Shown here one piece after another: positions 46,480 through 59,578 of a stretch of 64,000 bases of DNA. Source of the stretch: Ehretia macrophylla (Eukaryota > Streptophyta > Magnoliopsida > Boraginales > Ehretiaceae); contig CM075771.1 in the NCBI GenBank assembly GCA_037974665.1, forward strand, positions 16,651,425-16,715,424. The letters run 5' to 3'. The notes under the pieces are model-generated. The model was not told the DNA's origin and made no database searches. It was given only the letters and a program-made list of their open reading frames with translations. Position 1 is the stretch's first letter; every line of letters starts with the position of its first letter. A program made the position numbers and the translations under genes.

Positions 46480-48340
46480 TAATAGAAATGTGATGGATTA
46501 GGTTGTTGTCCTTTTCGCGGCTCACGACGTATGATCCGGGACGAAAAATAGTGCAGAAGAAGAAAATTGTCCCGAAACTGTTGAAAACGTTTGATTTTGG
46601 GCTCCAAAAATAGGTGTAGCCGAGCAGGCCTACTGCCCCCGTCGCAGAGCTCTCTGAGAACTTTCCAATGGTACACTGTGCGCCGCGTAACTCGTTACGG
46701 ATCTAAAGTTATGGGCACCGGAGCGATGGAGACTTGGTCACAAGCCCCACGCCCTCGGTTTGCAGGCCCAGCCTCTACGTGAACTGAAATTGTTTTGCCC
46801 AAGCTGCCATGGGATTCGGTAATAGAAATGTGGTGGATTAGGTTGTCATCCTTTTTGCGGCTCACGACGTACGATCCCAGACAAAAAATAGTGCGAAAGA
46901 AGAAAAGTGTCCCAAAACTGTTGAAAACGTTCGATTTTGGGCTCCGAAAACAGGCGTAGTTGAGCAGGCTTGCTGGCCACGTTGTAGAGCCCTCGGAGAG
47001 CTTTCCAACGGCATGCTGTGCGCCGCGTAACTTCATACAGATCAAAAGTTATGGGCACCGGAGCAACGGATACCAGGTCACAAGCCCTACGACCTCGGTT
47101 TGCGGGCCCAGCCTCTACGTGATGTGAAGTTGTCTTCTCCAAAGTGCCATGGGATTCAGTAATAGAAATGTGATGAATTAGGTTGTCGTCCTTTTTGCGG
47201 CTCACTACGTACGATCCGGGACCAAAAAACAGCGCAAAAGAATAAAAGTGTCCTGAAACTATTGAAAACGTTTGATTTTGGGCTGGGAAAATTGGCGCAG
47301 CCGAGCAGGCTTGCTGCCCCCGTCGTAGAGCTCTCGGGGACCTTTCCTACGGTATGCTTTGCGGCGCGTAACGCCTTGCGGATAAAAACTTATGGGCACC
47401 GGAGCGACGGAAACCTAGTCCCAAGACACACGCCCTCGGTTTGCAGGCCCAGCCTCTACGTTAAGTGAAGTTGTCTTGCCTAAGGTGCTGGGAGATTTGG
47501 TAATAGAAATGTGATGGATTAGGTTATCATCCTTTTTGCGGCTCACGACGTACGATCCGGGATGAAAAAACAGCGCAAAAGTAGAAAAGTATCCCAAAAC
47601 TGTTGAAAATGCACGATTTTGGGATCCGAAAACAGGTGCAGCCAGGCAGGCTTGCTGCCATCGTCGTAGAGCTATTGGAGAGCTTTCCAACGGTATGCTA
47701 TGTGGCATGTAACTCCTTACGGCTAAAAAGTTATAGGCACCGGAGCGACGGAGACCTGGTCCCAAGCCCTACGCCCTCGGTGTGTGGCCCAGCCTTTACG
47801 TGAAGCGAAGTTTTCTTGCCCAATGTGGCATGGGATTCGGTAATAGAAATGTGATAGATTAGGTTGTCGTCCTTTTCGTGGCTCACGACGTACGATCCGG
47901 GATTAAAAAACAGCGCAAAAGAAGAAAAGTATCCCAAAACTGATGAAAATGTTCTATTTTGGGCTCCAAAAACAGGCATAGCTGAGCAGGCTTGCTGCCC
48001 TTGTCATAGTGCTCTTGGAGAGCTTTCCAAAGATATGCAGTGCACCGCGTAAACTCCTTATAGATCAAAAGTTATGAGCACCAGAGCGATGAATACCTGG
48101 TCACACGCCCCACGCCCTCGGTTTGCGGGCCCAGCCTCTACGTGAAGTGAAGTTTTCTTGGCCAAGGAGCCATGGGATTTGGTAATAGAAATGTGATGGA
48201 TTAGGTTGTCGACCTTTTCGCGGCTCACGACGTACGATCCGGGATGAAAAAACAGTGCAAAAGAAGAAAAGTGTTCCAAAACTATTGAAAACGTTCGATT
48301 ATGGGCACCGAAAATAGGCGCAGCCGAGTAGGCTTGTTGA
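46480..48340. repeat. Higher-order repeat copy 2, paired with 34895-36840
   Basis: Carries the same ordered series of variant monomers as block 3. The nine-monomer spacing in the ancestral array is recovered after removing the inserted element. The match fades toward both ends. Confidence 0.8.
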
Positions 48341-51300
48341 CCCCGTCGTAGAACTCTTGGAGAGCTTTTCAATGCCATGTTTTGCATCGCGTAACTCCTT
48401 ACTGATAAAAAGTAATGGGCTCCGGAGCGACGGAGACCTGGTCCCAAGCCCCATACCTTTGGTTTGCGGGCGCAACCTCTACGTGAAGCGAAGTTGTCTT
48501 GCCCAAGGCGCCATAGGATTCGGTAATATAAATGTGATGGATTAGGTTGTCGCCCTTTTCGCGGCTCACGACGTACGATCCGGGACAGAAAAATTGCTCA
48601 AAAGAAGAAAAATGTCAGAAAATTGATGAAAATATTCGATTTTAGGCTCCGAAAACAGGCCCAGCCGAGTTGGCTTGCTTCCCCCGTTGTAGAGCTCTCG
48701 GAGAACTTTCTAACGGTATGCTGTGCGCCGTGTAACTCCATACGGATCAAAAGTTATGTTCACCGGAACGACAGATACTTGGTCACAATTCCCATGCCCT
48801 TGGTTTGCGGGCTGATCCTCTACGTGAAGTGAAGTTGTCTCGCCCAAGGTTCTGTGGGATTCGGTAATAAAAATGTGATGGATTAGGTTATCGTCCTTTT
48901 CGCGGTTCACGACGTATGAACCGAGATAGAAAAACAGCGCAAAAGAAGAAAAGTATCCCGAAACTGATGAAAATATTCAATTTTGGGCTCCGAAAATAGG
49001 CTCAGCCAAGCAAGCTTAATGCCCCCATCGTAGAGCTTTCAGGGAGTTTTCCAACGGTATACTGTGCGCCGCGTAACTCCTTACAGATCAAAAGTTATGG
49101 GTACCGGAGCGACGAATACCTAGTCACAAGCCTCACGCTCTCTGTCTGCGGGACCAACCTCTACGTGAAGTGAAGTTCTCTTGCCCAAGGTGCTGTGGGA
49201 TTCAGTAATAGAAATGTGATGGATTAGGTTGTCATCCTTTTCGCGGCTCATGACATACTATTCGGGACGAAAAAACAAAGCAAAAGAAGAAAAGTGTTCT
49301 GAAACTGTTGAAAATGATCAATTTTGGGCTCCAAAAATAGGTGTAGCCTAGCAGGCTTACTGCACCCATCGCAGAGCTCTCGGAGAGCTTTCCAACGGTA
49401 TGCTGTGCGCCACATAACTCCGTACAGATCAAAAGTTATGGGCATCAGAGCGACGGAGACTGGTCCCAAGCCCCACGCTCTCGGTTTGCGGGCCTAGCCT
49501 CTACATGAAGTAAAGTTGTCTTGCCTAAGGTGCTGTGGGATTCGATAATAGAAATGTGATGGATTAGGTTGTCGTCTTTTTCGGGGCTCACGACGTACGA
49601 TCCGAGATGAAAAAACAGCACAAAAGAAGAAAAGTGTCCCGAAACTATTGAAAATATTCGATTTTGGACTCCAAAAATAGGCACAACCGAGCAAGTTTGC
49701 TGCCCTCGTCATAGAGCTCTCGGAGAGCTTTTCGACGGTATGCTGTGCGCCGCGTAACTCCTTACGGATCAAAAGTTATGGGCACTAGAGCGACGGAGAC
49801 CTAGTCGCAAGCCCTACGCCCTCGGTTTGCGGGCCCAGACATTACATGAAGTGAAGTTCTCTTGCCCAAAGTGCCGTGAGATTCGGTAATAGAAATGTGA
49901 TGGATTAGGTTGTCGTCCTTTTCACAGCTCACGACGTACGATCCGGGATGGAAAAATAACGTAAAAGAAGAAAAGTATCCCGAAACTGACTAAACATTTG
50001 ATTTTGGGATCCAAAAAAAGGCCCGGCCAAGCAGGCTTGAGCCCACATCGTAGAGCTCTCATAGAGCTTTCCAACGGTATGTTCTGCGCCGCGTAACTCC
50101 TTACGGATCACAAGTTACAGGCACCGGAGCGACGGAGACCTGGTCCCAAGTCCCATGCCCTCGGTTTGCGGGCTAGCCTCTACGTGAAGTGAAGTTATCT
50201 TGCCCAAGATGCCATGGGATTTGGTAATGGAAATGTGATGAATTAGGTTGTCGTCCTTTTCGCTGCTCACGACGTACGATCCGGGACCCAAAAACAGCAC
50301 AAAAGAAGAAATTATTCCCAAATCTATTGAAAACGTTCAATTTTGGGCTCCGAAAATATGCGCAGCCGAGTTGGCTTGCTGCCCCCGTCGTATAGCTCTC
50401 AGAGTGCTTTCCAACAGTATGCTGTGCGCCGCGTAACTTCTTACGGATCAAAAGTTATGGGCACTAAAGCGACGGAGACCTGGTCCTAAGCCCCACGCCC
50501 TCGGTTTGCGAGCCCAGCCTCTACGTGAAGCGAAGTTGTCTTGCCCAAGGTGGCATGGGATTCGGTAATAGAAATTTGATGGATTAGGTTGCCGTTCTTT
50601 TCGCGGCTCACAACATACGATTCGGGATAGAAAAATAGTGTAAAAGAAGAAAAGCATCATGAAACTGATGAAAACATTCAATTTTGGGCTCCAAAAATTG
50701 GTGCAGCCTAGCAGGCTTGCTGACCACATCATAGAGCTCTTAGAGAGCTTTCCAACGGTATGCTGTGCACCACGTAACTCCTTACGGATCAAAAGTTATG
50801 GCCACCGGAGCGACGGATACCTGGTCACAAGTCCTACGCCCTCGGTATGCCGGCCCAGCATCTACGTGAAGCGAAGTTGTCTTGCCCAAGGTGCCGTGGG
50901 ATTCGGTAATAGAAATGTGATGGATTGGGTAGCAGTCCTTTTCTCGGCTCTCAAAGTACGATCCAAGACAGAAAAATAGCGCAAAAGAATAAAAGTATCC
51001 CAAAACTGTTGAAAACGTTCGATTTTGGGCCTCGAAAATAGGCGTAGACAAGCAGGCTTACTGCCCCCGTCGTAGAGCGCTTGGAGAGCTTTCCAACGGC
51101 ATGCTGTGCACAGCGTAACTCATTATGGATCAAAAGTTATGGGCACCGGAGCGACGGAGAAGTGGTCCCAAGCCCCACGCCCTCGGTTTGCGGGCCCAGC
51201 CTCTACGTGAAGCGAAGTTGTTTTGCTCAAGGTGCTATAGGATTCAGTAATAGAAATGTGATAGATTAGGTTGTCGTCTATTTCGCGGCTCACGACGTAC

Positions 51301-54300
51301 GATCCATGACAGAAAAACAGCGTAAAAGAAGAAAAGTATCCCGAAACTTATAAAAATGTTCGATTTTGGTCTCCAAAAACAGGCGCAACAAAGTTGGCTT
51401 GCTGCCCCCATCTTAGAGCTCTCGGAGAGCTTTCCAGCAGTATGTTGTACGCCGCGTAACTGCTTACGGATCTAAAGTTGTGGGCACCGAAGCGACGGAG
51501 ACCTGGTCTCAAGTTTGCGGGCCTAGCCTCTACTTGAAGTGAAGTTGTCTTGCCCAAGGTGCCATTGGATTCGGTAATAAAAATGTGATGGATTAGGTTG
51601 TCATCCTTTTCACGGCTCACGACGTACGATCCGGGATGAAAAAACAGCGCAAAAGAAGAAAAGTATCCCGAAACCGATGAAAACATTCGATTTTGTCCTC
51701 CACAAACATGCATAGCCCAACAGGGCTGCTACCCCTATCGTAGAACTCTCGGAGAGCTTTCCAACAGTATGTTGTGCGCCGCATAACTCTTTACGGATCA
51801 AAAGTTATGGGCAATAGAGCGACGGCGAGCTGGACTCAAGCCCAAAGCCATGGGTTTGCGGGCCCAGCCTCTACGTGAAGTAAAGTTGTCTAGCCGAAGG
51901 TACCGTGGGATTCGGTAATAGAAATGTGATGGATTAGGTTGTTGTCCTTTTTGCGGATCACGACGTACGATCCGGGACGAAAAAACAGCGTAATAGAAGA
52001 AAAATATCCTAAAATTGATGAAAATGTTGGATTTTGGTATCTGAAAATAGGCATAGGCCAGCAGGCCTATTGCCCTAATCGTAGAGCTCTCAGAGAGCTT
52101 TACAACCGTATACTGTGCGCTGCGTAACTCCTTACGAATAAAAAGTTATGGGCACCGGAGCGACGGAGACCTGGTCCCCAGCCCCACACCCTCGGTTTGT
52201 GGGCCCAGCCTCTTCATGAAGCGAAGTTGACTTGCCCAAGGGGCCATGGGATTCAGTAATAGAAATGTGATGGACTAGGTTGTCGTCCATTTCGTGGCTC
52301 ACGACGTACGATCCGGGATAAAAAAACAGCGCAAAAGAAGAAAAGTATCCCAAAACTGTTGAAAATGTTTAATTTTGGTCATAGAGCGCTCGGGGAGCTT
52401 TCCAACGGTATGCTGTGCGCCACGTAACTTCTTACGGATAAAAAGTTATGGGCACTAGAGCGACGGAGACCTGGTCCCAAGCCCCATGCCCTCGGTTTAC
52501 AGGCCCAGCCTCTACGTGAAGCGAAGTTGTCTTGCCCATGGTGCCATTGGATTCGGTAATAGAAATATGATGGATTAAGTTGTCGTCCTTTTTTCGGCTC
52601 ATGATGTACGATTCTGGACGAATAAATAGCGCAAAAGAAGAAAAGTATCCCAAAACTGTTGAAAACGTAAGATTTTGGGCTCCGAAAATAGGGGTAGCAG
52701 AGCAAGCTTGCTGCCCCCATCGTAGAGCTATCAGAGAGCTTTCCAACAGTATGCTGTGCGGCGCGTAACTCTTTACGGATAAAAAGTTATGGGCACCGGA
52801 GCGACAAAGACCTAGTCCCATGCCCCACACCCTTTGTTTACGGGCCCAACCTCTACGTGAAATGAAGTTGTCTTGCCCAAGGTTCTGCAGGATTCGGTAA
52901 TAGAAATGTAATGGATTAGATTGTCGTCCTTTTCGCGGCTCATGACGTACGATCCGGGACTAAAAACTAGAGCAAAAGAAGAAAAATGTCCTGAAATTGG
53001 TGAAAATGTTCGATTTTGGTCTCCAAAAATAAGCACAGCCAAGTAGGCTTGTTGCCCCCTGTCATAGAGCTCTCGAAGAGCTTTCCAAAGGTATGCTGTG
53101 CGCCGCGTAACTCCTTACAGATCAAAAGTTATGGGCACCGGAGCGACGGATACCTGGTCACAAGCCCCACACCCATGGTTTGCGGGCCCAGCCTCTACGT
53201 GAAGTGAAGTTGTCTTGCCCAAGGTACCATGGGATTTGGTAATAGAAATGTGATGGATTAGGTTGTCGTTCTTTTTGCAGCTCACGACGTACGATCCGGG
53301 ACGAAAAAACAGTGCAAAAGAAGAAAAGTGACCCGAAACTAATGAAAACGTTCAATTTTGTTCTCCGAAAACAAGCGCAACTGAGTAGGGTTGCTGCCCC
53401 CGTCGTAGAGCTCTCGGAGAGCTTTCCAACGGTATACCGTGCGCCGAGTAACTCCTTACGGATCAAAAGTTATGGGCACCGGAGCGACGGATACCTGGTC
53501 ACAAGCCCTACACCCTCGGTTTAGGAGCCAACCTCTACGTGAAGTGAACTTGTCTTGTCCAAGGTGCTGTGGGATTCGGAAATAGAAATGTGATGGATTA
53601 GGTTGTCATCCTCTCGCGGCTCACGAAATATGATCCAGGATGAAAAAATAGCGCAAAAGAAGAAAAGTGTCCCAAAATTGTTGAAAACATTTGATTTTGG
53701 GCTCCGAAAACAGGCACAGCTGATCAGGCTTGTTGCCTTCATCGTAGAGCTCTCGGAGAGCATTCCAACGGTATGCTGTGCTGCGAGTAACTCCTTACGG
53801 ATAAAAAGTTATGGGCACCGGAGCGACAAAGACCTGGTCCCAAGCCCCACGCCCTCCGTTTGCAGGCCCAGCCTCTACTTCAAGCAAAGTTGTCTTGTCC
53901 AAGCTGCTGTGAGATTTGGTAATAGAAATGTGATGGATTACGTTGTCGTCCTTTTCGCCGGTCTCGACGAATGATCCGGGACGAAGAAACAGGGCAAAAA
54001 GAGGAAAAGTGGGCCAAAACTGATGAAAACGTTCAATTTTAGGCTCCGAAAATGGGCACAGCCGATCAGGCTTGCTACCCGCATCGTAGAGCTTTCCAAC
54101 GGTATGCTATGCGCCGCATAACTCCTTACGGATCGAAAGTTATAGGCACCGGAGCAATGGAGACCAGGTCACAGGCCCCGCGCCCTCGGTCTATGGGCCC
54201 TGCCTCTACGCGAAGCACAGTTGTCTTGCCCGAGGTACCGTGGGATTCGGTAAGAGAAATGTGATGGATTAGGTTGTCGTCCTTTTTGTGGATCGCGACG

Positions 54301-54387
54301 TACGATCCGAGAAGAAAAAATAGCGCAAAAGAAGAAAAGTTTCCCAAAACTGTTGAAAATGTTCTATTTTGTGCTCCGAAACCCGGC

Positions 54388-54392
54388 GCAGC
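54388..54392. other. Insertion site GCAGC at the edge of the truncated element
   Basis: The LTR begins directly after CGGCGCAGC, at the same monomer position as the insertions at 3335 and 19408. The other side of this element is truncated, so no duplication can be checked. Confidence 0.65.
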
Positions 54393-56842
54393 TGTCACGC
54401 TCCAACTCGACCCCACCTACAATCAGTCAGGACGTAACAGAATTTCGGCAGTATAACGACAGTAATTGAGACACCGAGGCTCTAAACCAACCTCTCAGAA
54501 CATCATACAATCAAACTCCTCAACCAAACAACAATCAATTCCTCAATACCATTAACAACATACAACATAACCATATTATATAATAATCATTCTTAGTCAT
54601 ACGCCTCCATTCCAACATAACCTTAACTTTAACATACATATCAAAATATATTATAAACCAACTTAGCAACCCGATCATAGTCAAAAGAGAGACTACTAAG
54701 TTAGCATCAACTAGTTCATTATCTTTACTACAGCTTATACATCATAAACTACAAAGTAAATAAAAGACAACTAGTTTAATATACAAGATAATAGAGTATA
54801 CAACATCTCAAGCATCAAGGACAAGACTCTGGCACATAGGACTTGTCCACATACGGCACATTATCCCCTTCTGGAGGCACGTACCCGTAATCTTGCTCAA
54901 TAACACCTGTATGCATGCAATAATAGAGAGTGAGCTTATATAAAACAAGCTCAGTGAGGATCCGATAGATCTCTAACAGTATTTACTATACTCCTTGGAA
55001 TTGATCCTTTGAGCAGTAAACACGCAATAAAACATCAATAACAATATAAACACATAACTATAATGACCAATCAATAAAGGATACTCTAGTTGGTGTAGCT
55101 CCAAATGCCATCACGATCTCAACCATTCTTCTTGTAACTCCCCATTACTCACGCACCCGAGGTACCTCACTAGCCCCTCCTTCCATGACACCTCCGTCAT
55201 GCGAGCTAGGGGTAGTCTTTGGTAGTCATGCCATTATCAACCCGACAACCCGATGTTGCCCGAGAGGTGGCACGCACATACCAAGACTCAGCAATAATAA
55301 TAAACATCATTCACAAGAGGACAATCTAGCAGAATTGCCTATCTCCCGGTTCATCAATCATCAATCAATAATCATCAATTATCATCAATTGCCATCAATA
55401 TAACATCAAGTAATCAATTAAACAATAAACAACTAAGTTAGATGACAAAGTAGGCCATCCAACTTAACATGCATTAAACACGTAATCTAACCTTAGTCTA
55501 ACCATCAACAACTCACAATTCAATCACTCAAACACTACCCAATCATCTAAAGGCTCAATTCAACAATTTAAAGAAAGACAACCTAAACTTCAAGTAATCA
55601 TATCTTACATTCTACTAATCCAATCAACTCCAAATCAGTTTCTAACACTCACTCATTCAATCAACTACATTAGCCCTCTCGGAAACCAACCATGACACAT
55701 CAAAATCAAGCCCAACAACCCTAAAACCTTAATACACCTAGGCTGAAATTTTTGGATTTTCACCCAAACATTGCAATCGAAAATTCGGCATTATAACGGC
55801 GTTACCACGTAATTAACAAACTTTTAGAAATCGACGGCAATCGATTCCAACCACAACAACTCAAGATATTCATCAAATGGCCAATCTATCAACTTTAAAT
55901 ACCCGAAAATAAATAATTTCGCTACAATGGTTCAAATCTTGTAGTAATACACATAAACGATCCCTAGCATGCACTGAGCAATAATATAACTTCAAATTAA
56001 CATTCTAACGGTTCAATAATCAATTATATGCAAAAACATAAAAAATGACTTTTGAGATCTAGAATTTTTCTCTCACCTTTGATGCGAAACAAGCCTAGAT
56101 ATGCGTGCAATGCGTGCCCAACAAGCGGAATCCAACTCGGCATGAAAATCTACGGACAAAAACTAGGTTTTTCTATGAAAAATTGCTTTGAAAACTTGAA
56201 GAAAAAGCTTGGTTTTTCTCTCTATGGCTCTCGGCCATGTAGGTGAAATTTGAGTATGTTTTGTGTTGTTTTAGTAGGTGTTGATGATATATTATGCATA
56301 TAAAGGCTTGGTCAAATAAAATAAAAGAAAGTCAAAGTTAATTTTTAGTCTTTTAATTCTATTTTAGTCTTTTAATTCATTTCTTGAGTATTTCTTGCTC
56401 AACTATTAAATTAACACTTAAACTAATTCTAGACAATATATTTTAGGTGACAAAGAGTGTTACTTTAAAACAGTTTCACCCGAGTTGGCTTAAAACTCAT
56501 TTTCTTGCAAAAGAAAGTGTAAAAATCTTTATATTTTCAAAACCGATTCTAAATCTGTTTTAATCAAACACGTGTCTATTAAGACTCGAGGACTAGGTTT
56601 TAAAATGTTTAAAAAACCCCTGTATAGCAGACAAGTGTTCAAAAATACTATTCACCAAAATCGACGATAAAATTTCTAATTCTGTTTTTGATGAAAATTT
56701 CATGAATGCACACTTAGCATGTATTAGGAGTATTAATCACATAATTATCACATTCTAAGTCATATAGCACATAAACAGGTCAATTCACGTAAAACGAGGT
56801 AAAACACGCAAATCGAGGTAAAGCAAAATATGGGGTCCCACA
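54393..56842 (-). repeat. 3' LTR of the truncated element (2450 bp)
   Basis: Begins TGTCACGCTCCAACTCGACC on the plus strand and ends GGGGTCCCACA. On the element strand it starts TGTGGGACCCC. It is a different family from the 3.6-kb LTRs but shares the terminal TGTCACGC..CAAC sequence, a CAAGCTCAGTGAGG box (about 54945) and ACGTAAAACGAGGT-type repeats next to the U3 end (56775-56825). There is no partner LTR in the window. A TATA-like TTTATATGC on the minus strand lies near 56300. No gene is seen in it. Confidence 0.85.
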
Positions 56843-57223
56843 TTCTCTCCCCCTTAAAGAAATTTCATCCCCGAAATTCTTACTTGCTGATCGAAAAAGA
56901 TCTGGATAATGCTGTTGCATCTGATCTTGCCTCTCCCAAGGAGCTTCCTCGATACCGTGATGCTTCCACAACACCTTGACCATTGGATTCTTCTTCGACC
57001 TCAACTCTCGTTCCATCTGATCAAGAATACGAATCAACCGCTCATCATAAGTCAGATTCTCATGAAGCTGTAACGACTCTGGCTCAAGAATATAAGAAGG
57101 ATCCAGATTATATTTCCGCAAATTAGACACGTGAAATACATCGTGGACATTAGAGAAATTCCCCGATAAAGCCAACCGATATGCCAACTTGCCCACTCTG
57201 CCAGTAATCTCAAACGGTCGCAC
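56780..57223 (-). pseudogene. Integrase C terminus and chromodomain-like tail, reading through into the LTR
   Basis: In frame with the integrase core and separated from it only by the TGA at 57272-57274, where a Trp is expected. NVHDVFHVSNLRKY is followed by IRILDQMERELRSKKNPMVK and VLWKHHGIEEAPWERQDQM, the chromodomain position of Tekay/Del elements. The reading frame lacks a stop before the polypurine tract (56843-56859), runs through it and ends inside the LTR at 56780, adding about 26 residues that do not belong to the family. This is either a lost stop codon or a small indel. Confidence 0.85.
56843..56859 (-). other. Polypurine tract (minus strand)
   Basis: The plus strand TTCTCTCCCCCTTAAAG reads CTTTAAGGGGGAGAGAA on the element strand, directly next to the LTR. 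Confidence 0.9.
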
Positions 57224-57271
57224 AAACCTCAGACTCAGCTTACCACCTTTACCATAACGAGCAAACCCCTT

Positions 57272-58162
57272 TCAAGGAGACAATCTCAAGAAAACCCGAT
57301 CTCCGACTATAAACTCCAAGTCCCGACGACGCTTATCAGCATAACTCTTGAATCTGCTCTGTGATGTAAGCATTCTCTGCCTGATCAACTGAACATTCTC
57401 AATCTTCTCTAGAAGCTCTGGCATAATAGTCGGATCAACAGTCTTCATCTCTCCTACTTCATCCCAATACAAAGGTGAACGGTACTTACGACCGTAAAGA
57501 GCTCCAAAAGGTGCCATCCTAATAGTAGCTTGATAACTATTGTTATAGGCAAACTCGGCAAGTGGTAGATGTTTCTCCCAGTTCTTCCCAAAGTCCAGAA
57601 CACAAACCCTAAGCATATCTTCCAGAATCTGAATAGTCTTCTCAGACTGACCGTCGGTTTGTGGATGATATGCTGTACTGAAGTTCAACTGAGTACCCAA
57701 AGTCTCTTGAAGTTTCTCCCACAAACGAGAAGTAAATCGAGGATCTCGATTTGAGACAATACTAGATGGAATCCCGTGAAGTCTAACAATCTGATCCAAA
57801 TAAAGACCCGTCAACTTTGTAACTTCATCTTTCATCCTCATCGAAATAAAGTGAGATGTCTTCGTTAAACGATCCACGACAACCCAAACTGCATCGTTAC
57901 CTCTCGGTGTTCTAGGAAAACCAGTGACGAAGTCCATCGTAATATGCTCCCATTTCCACTGTGGTATAGCCAACAACTGAAGCAAACCTGCAGGTCGTTG
58001 ATGCTCGGTTTTCACTCGCTGACAAGTCAAACATCTAGACATGAACTGAGCAACTTCTCTCTTCATATTATTCTACCAGTAATGTTGCTTCAATTCCTGA
58101 TACATCTTGCTTCTACCAGGATAAATAGTGTACTTAGAATTATGAGCCTCTTCTAGAATACC
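57272..58162 (-). pseudogene. pol: Integrase domain pseudogene (catalytic Asp changed to Asn)
   Basis: Zinc-binding part HNSKYTIYPGRSK ... CLTCQRVKTEHQ is preserved but interrupted by TAG at 58073-58075 (second Trp of a Trp-Trp pair). The core runs open from 58066: TMDFVTGFPR has the first Asp; VSNRDPRFTS carries Asn (57749-57751) where the family has the second catalytic Asp; DGQSEKTIQ keeps the Glu. The core ends at TGA 57272-57274. With the Asp lost, strand transfer would be inactive even without the stops. Confidence 0.9.
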
Positions 58163-59128
58163 TCACCAGAAGCCCGGTCCATCGGGAACACAAACCGTGT
58201 TCCGAAACCAAAGAATACCATCCTCGTGTAATTTGAAGTCAGACTGATCATCCATGATCTGATCCTTGATCTTCTGAAGTTTAACATCAAGTTGCTGAGC
58301 TTCTCTGATTTGAAACAACAATAAAGGCTGAATACGGAGATGTGAACACATCACCCCAACCTGAGTTAACTCCGGTCTCCAATAAGTGAATTCCTCAAGA
58401 ACTTCCCACTTCTTGACAGCCAAACAAGAAACACTCGCCTTACGGCTAAGAGCGTCTGCCACAACATTTGCCTTCCCAGGAAGATAGCTGATAGAACAAT
58501 TATAATCTCCAAGAAGTTCCATCCACCTCCGTTGATGCATATTCAACTCCTTCTGTGAGAATAAATACTTAAGACTCTTATGATCACTGAAAATCTCGAA
58601 CTTACTGGCCCACAGATAATGACGCCACTTTTTCAGTGAGAAAACAACAACTGCCAACTCAAGATCATGAGTCGGATAATTCACCTCATAAGGCTTCAAC
58701 TTTCTAGAAGCATAGGCAATAACCCGACCATTCTGCATAAGAACACATCCTAAGCCCTCCTTGGATGCATCGCTGTAAATGACCATATTATCAGTCCCCT
58801 CTGGTAGAGCAAGTACTGGAGCAGTAGTCAATCTCTTTTTCAACTCCTGAAACCCACTCTCATATTTCTCATCCCAAACAAAACTAGTATGTTTCTGAGT
58901 TAACTTAGAAAGTGGCCGGGCAATCTTAGAAAAGTCCTTGACAAACCTACGGTAATAACCCGCCAAGCCAAGAAAGCTACGAACCTCCAAAACATTCTCC
59001 GGACGTTTCCAAGATATCACCGCTTCAATCTTAGTGGGATCTACAGATATACCACTCTGTGTGATAACATAACCGAGAAAAGCTATACATTGTGGCCAAA
59101 ATTCACATTTGCTGAATTTTGCATACAA
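58163..59128 (-). pseudogene. pol: RT connection and RNase H domain
   Basis: Opens after the TAA at 59129-59131 with [33 protein letters not shown] is followed by RNase H with an intact [36 protein letters not shown] and [16 protein letters not shown]. The end motif [14 protein letters not shown] is intact. It closes at TGA 58163-58165, just before the integrase zinc-binding region. This is the best-preserved RNase H in the window, with catalytic residues present. Confidence 0.92.
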
Positions 59129-59578
59129 TTAATGCTCCTGCAGCTTTTGTAAGACAAGCCGTAGATGTTGCTCGTGCTCCAACTCAGACTTGGAATAAAT
59201 CAAGATATCATCAATAAAGATCACCACGAACTGGTCCAAGTATGGCTGAAAAACCCGATGCATAAGGTCCATAAATGCTGCAAGTGCATTAGTTAATCCA
59301 AAGGGTATAACTACAAACTCATAATGCCCGTACCGAGTCCTGAAGGCAGACTTCGGAACATCCTCCGTGCGAATCCGAAGCTGATAGTACCCATGCCTCA
59401 AGTCAAACTTAGAGTAGACTTTGGCTCCCTGAAGTTGATCAAACAACTCGTCAATCAGTGGCAAAGGATACTTGTTCTTGATGGTCACCTGATTCAAACC
59501 ATGATAGTCAATGCATAATCTCAAAGTACTATCCTTCTTCTTCACAAATAAAATAGGAGCTCCCCAAGGTGAAGATCT
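59129..59578 (-). pseudogene. pol: Reverse transcriptase core pseudogene (catalytic residues kept)
   Basis: [19 protein letters not shown], then [15 protein letters not shown] (first catalytic Asp at 59402-59404), [20 protein letters not shown] and [10 protein letters not shown] (Asp pair near 59207-59214). It is bounded by a TAG at 59579-59581 upstream and a TAA at 59129-59131 downstream, both in the same frame as the rest of pol. Unlike the RT at 24891-25600 the three catalytic Asp residues remain. Confidence 0.92.

Larger units (their letters stand above)
45999..54392. repeat. Satellite block 4 (about 24.6 monomers)
   Basis: Same orientation; continues in phase after the young element. 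Variant monomers include a monomer shortened by about 45 bp near 52379 (GGTCATAGAGCGCTC joins the A-tract segment to the dyad), one lacking the C-rich stretch near 51511, and one lacking half of the dyad near 54088. The GTTGACCCCGTCGTAGAACTC variant recurs at about 46291 and 48336 (six monomers apart). No genes are seen. Confidence 0.97.
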
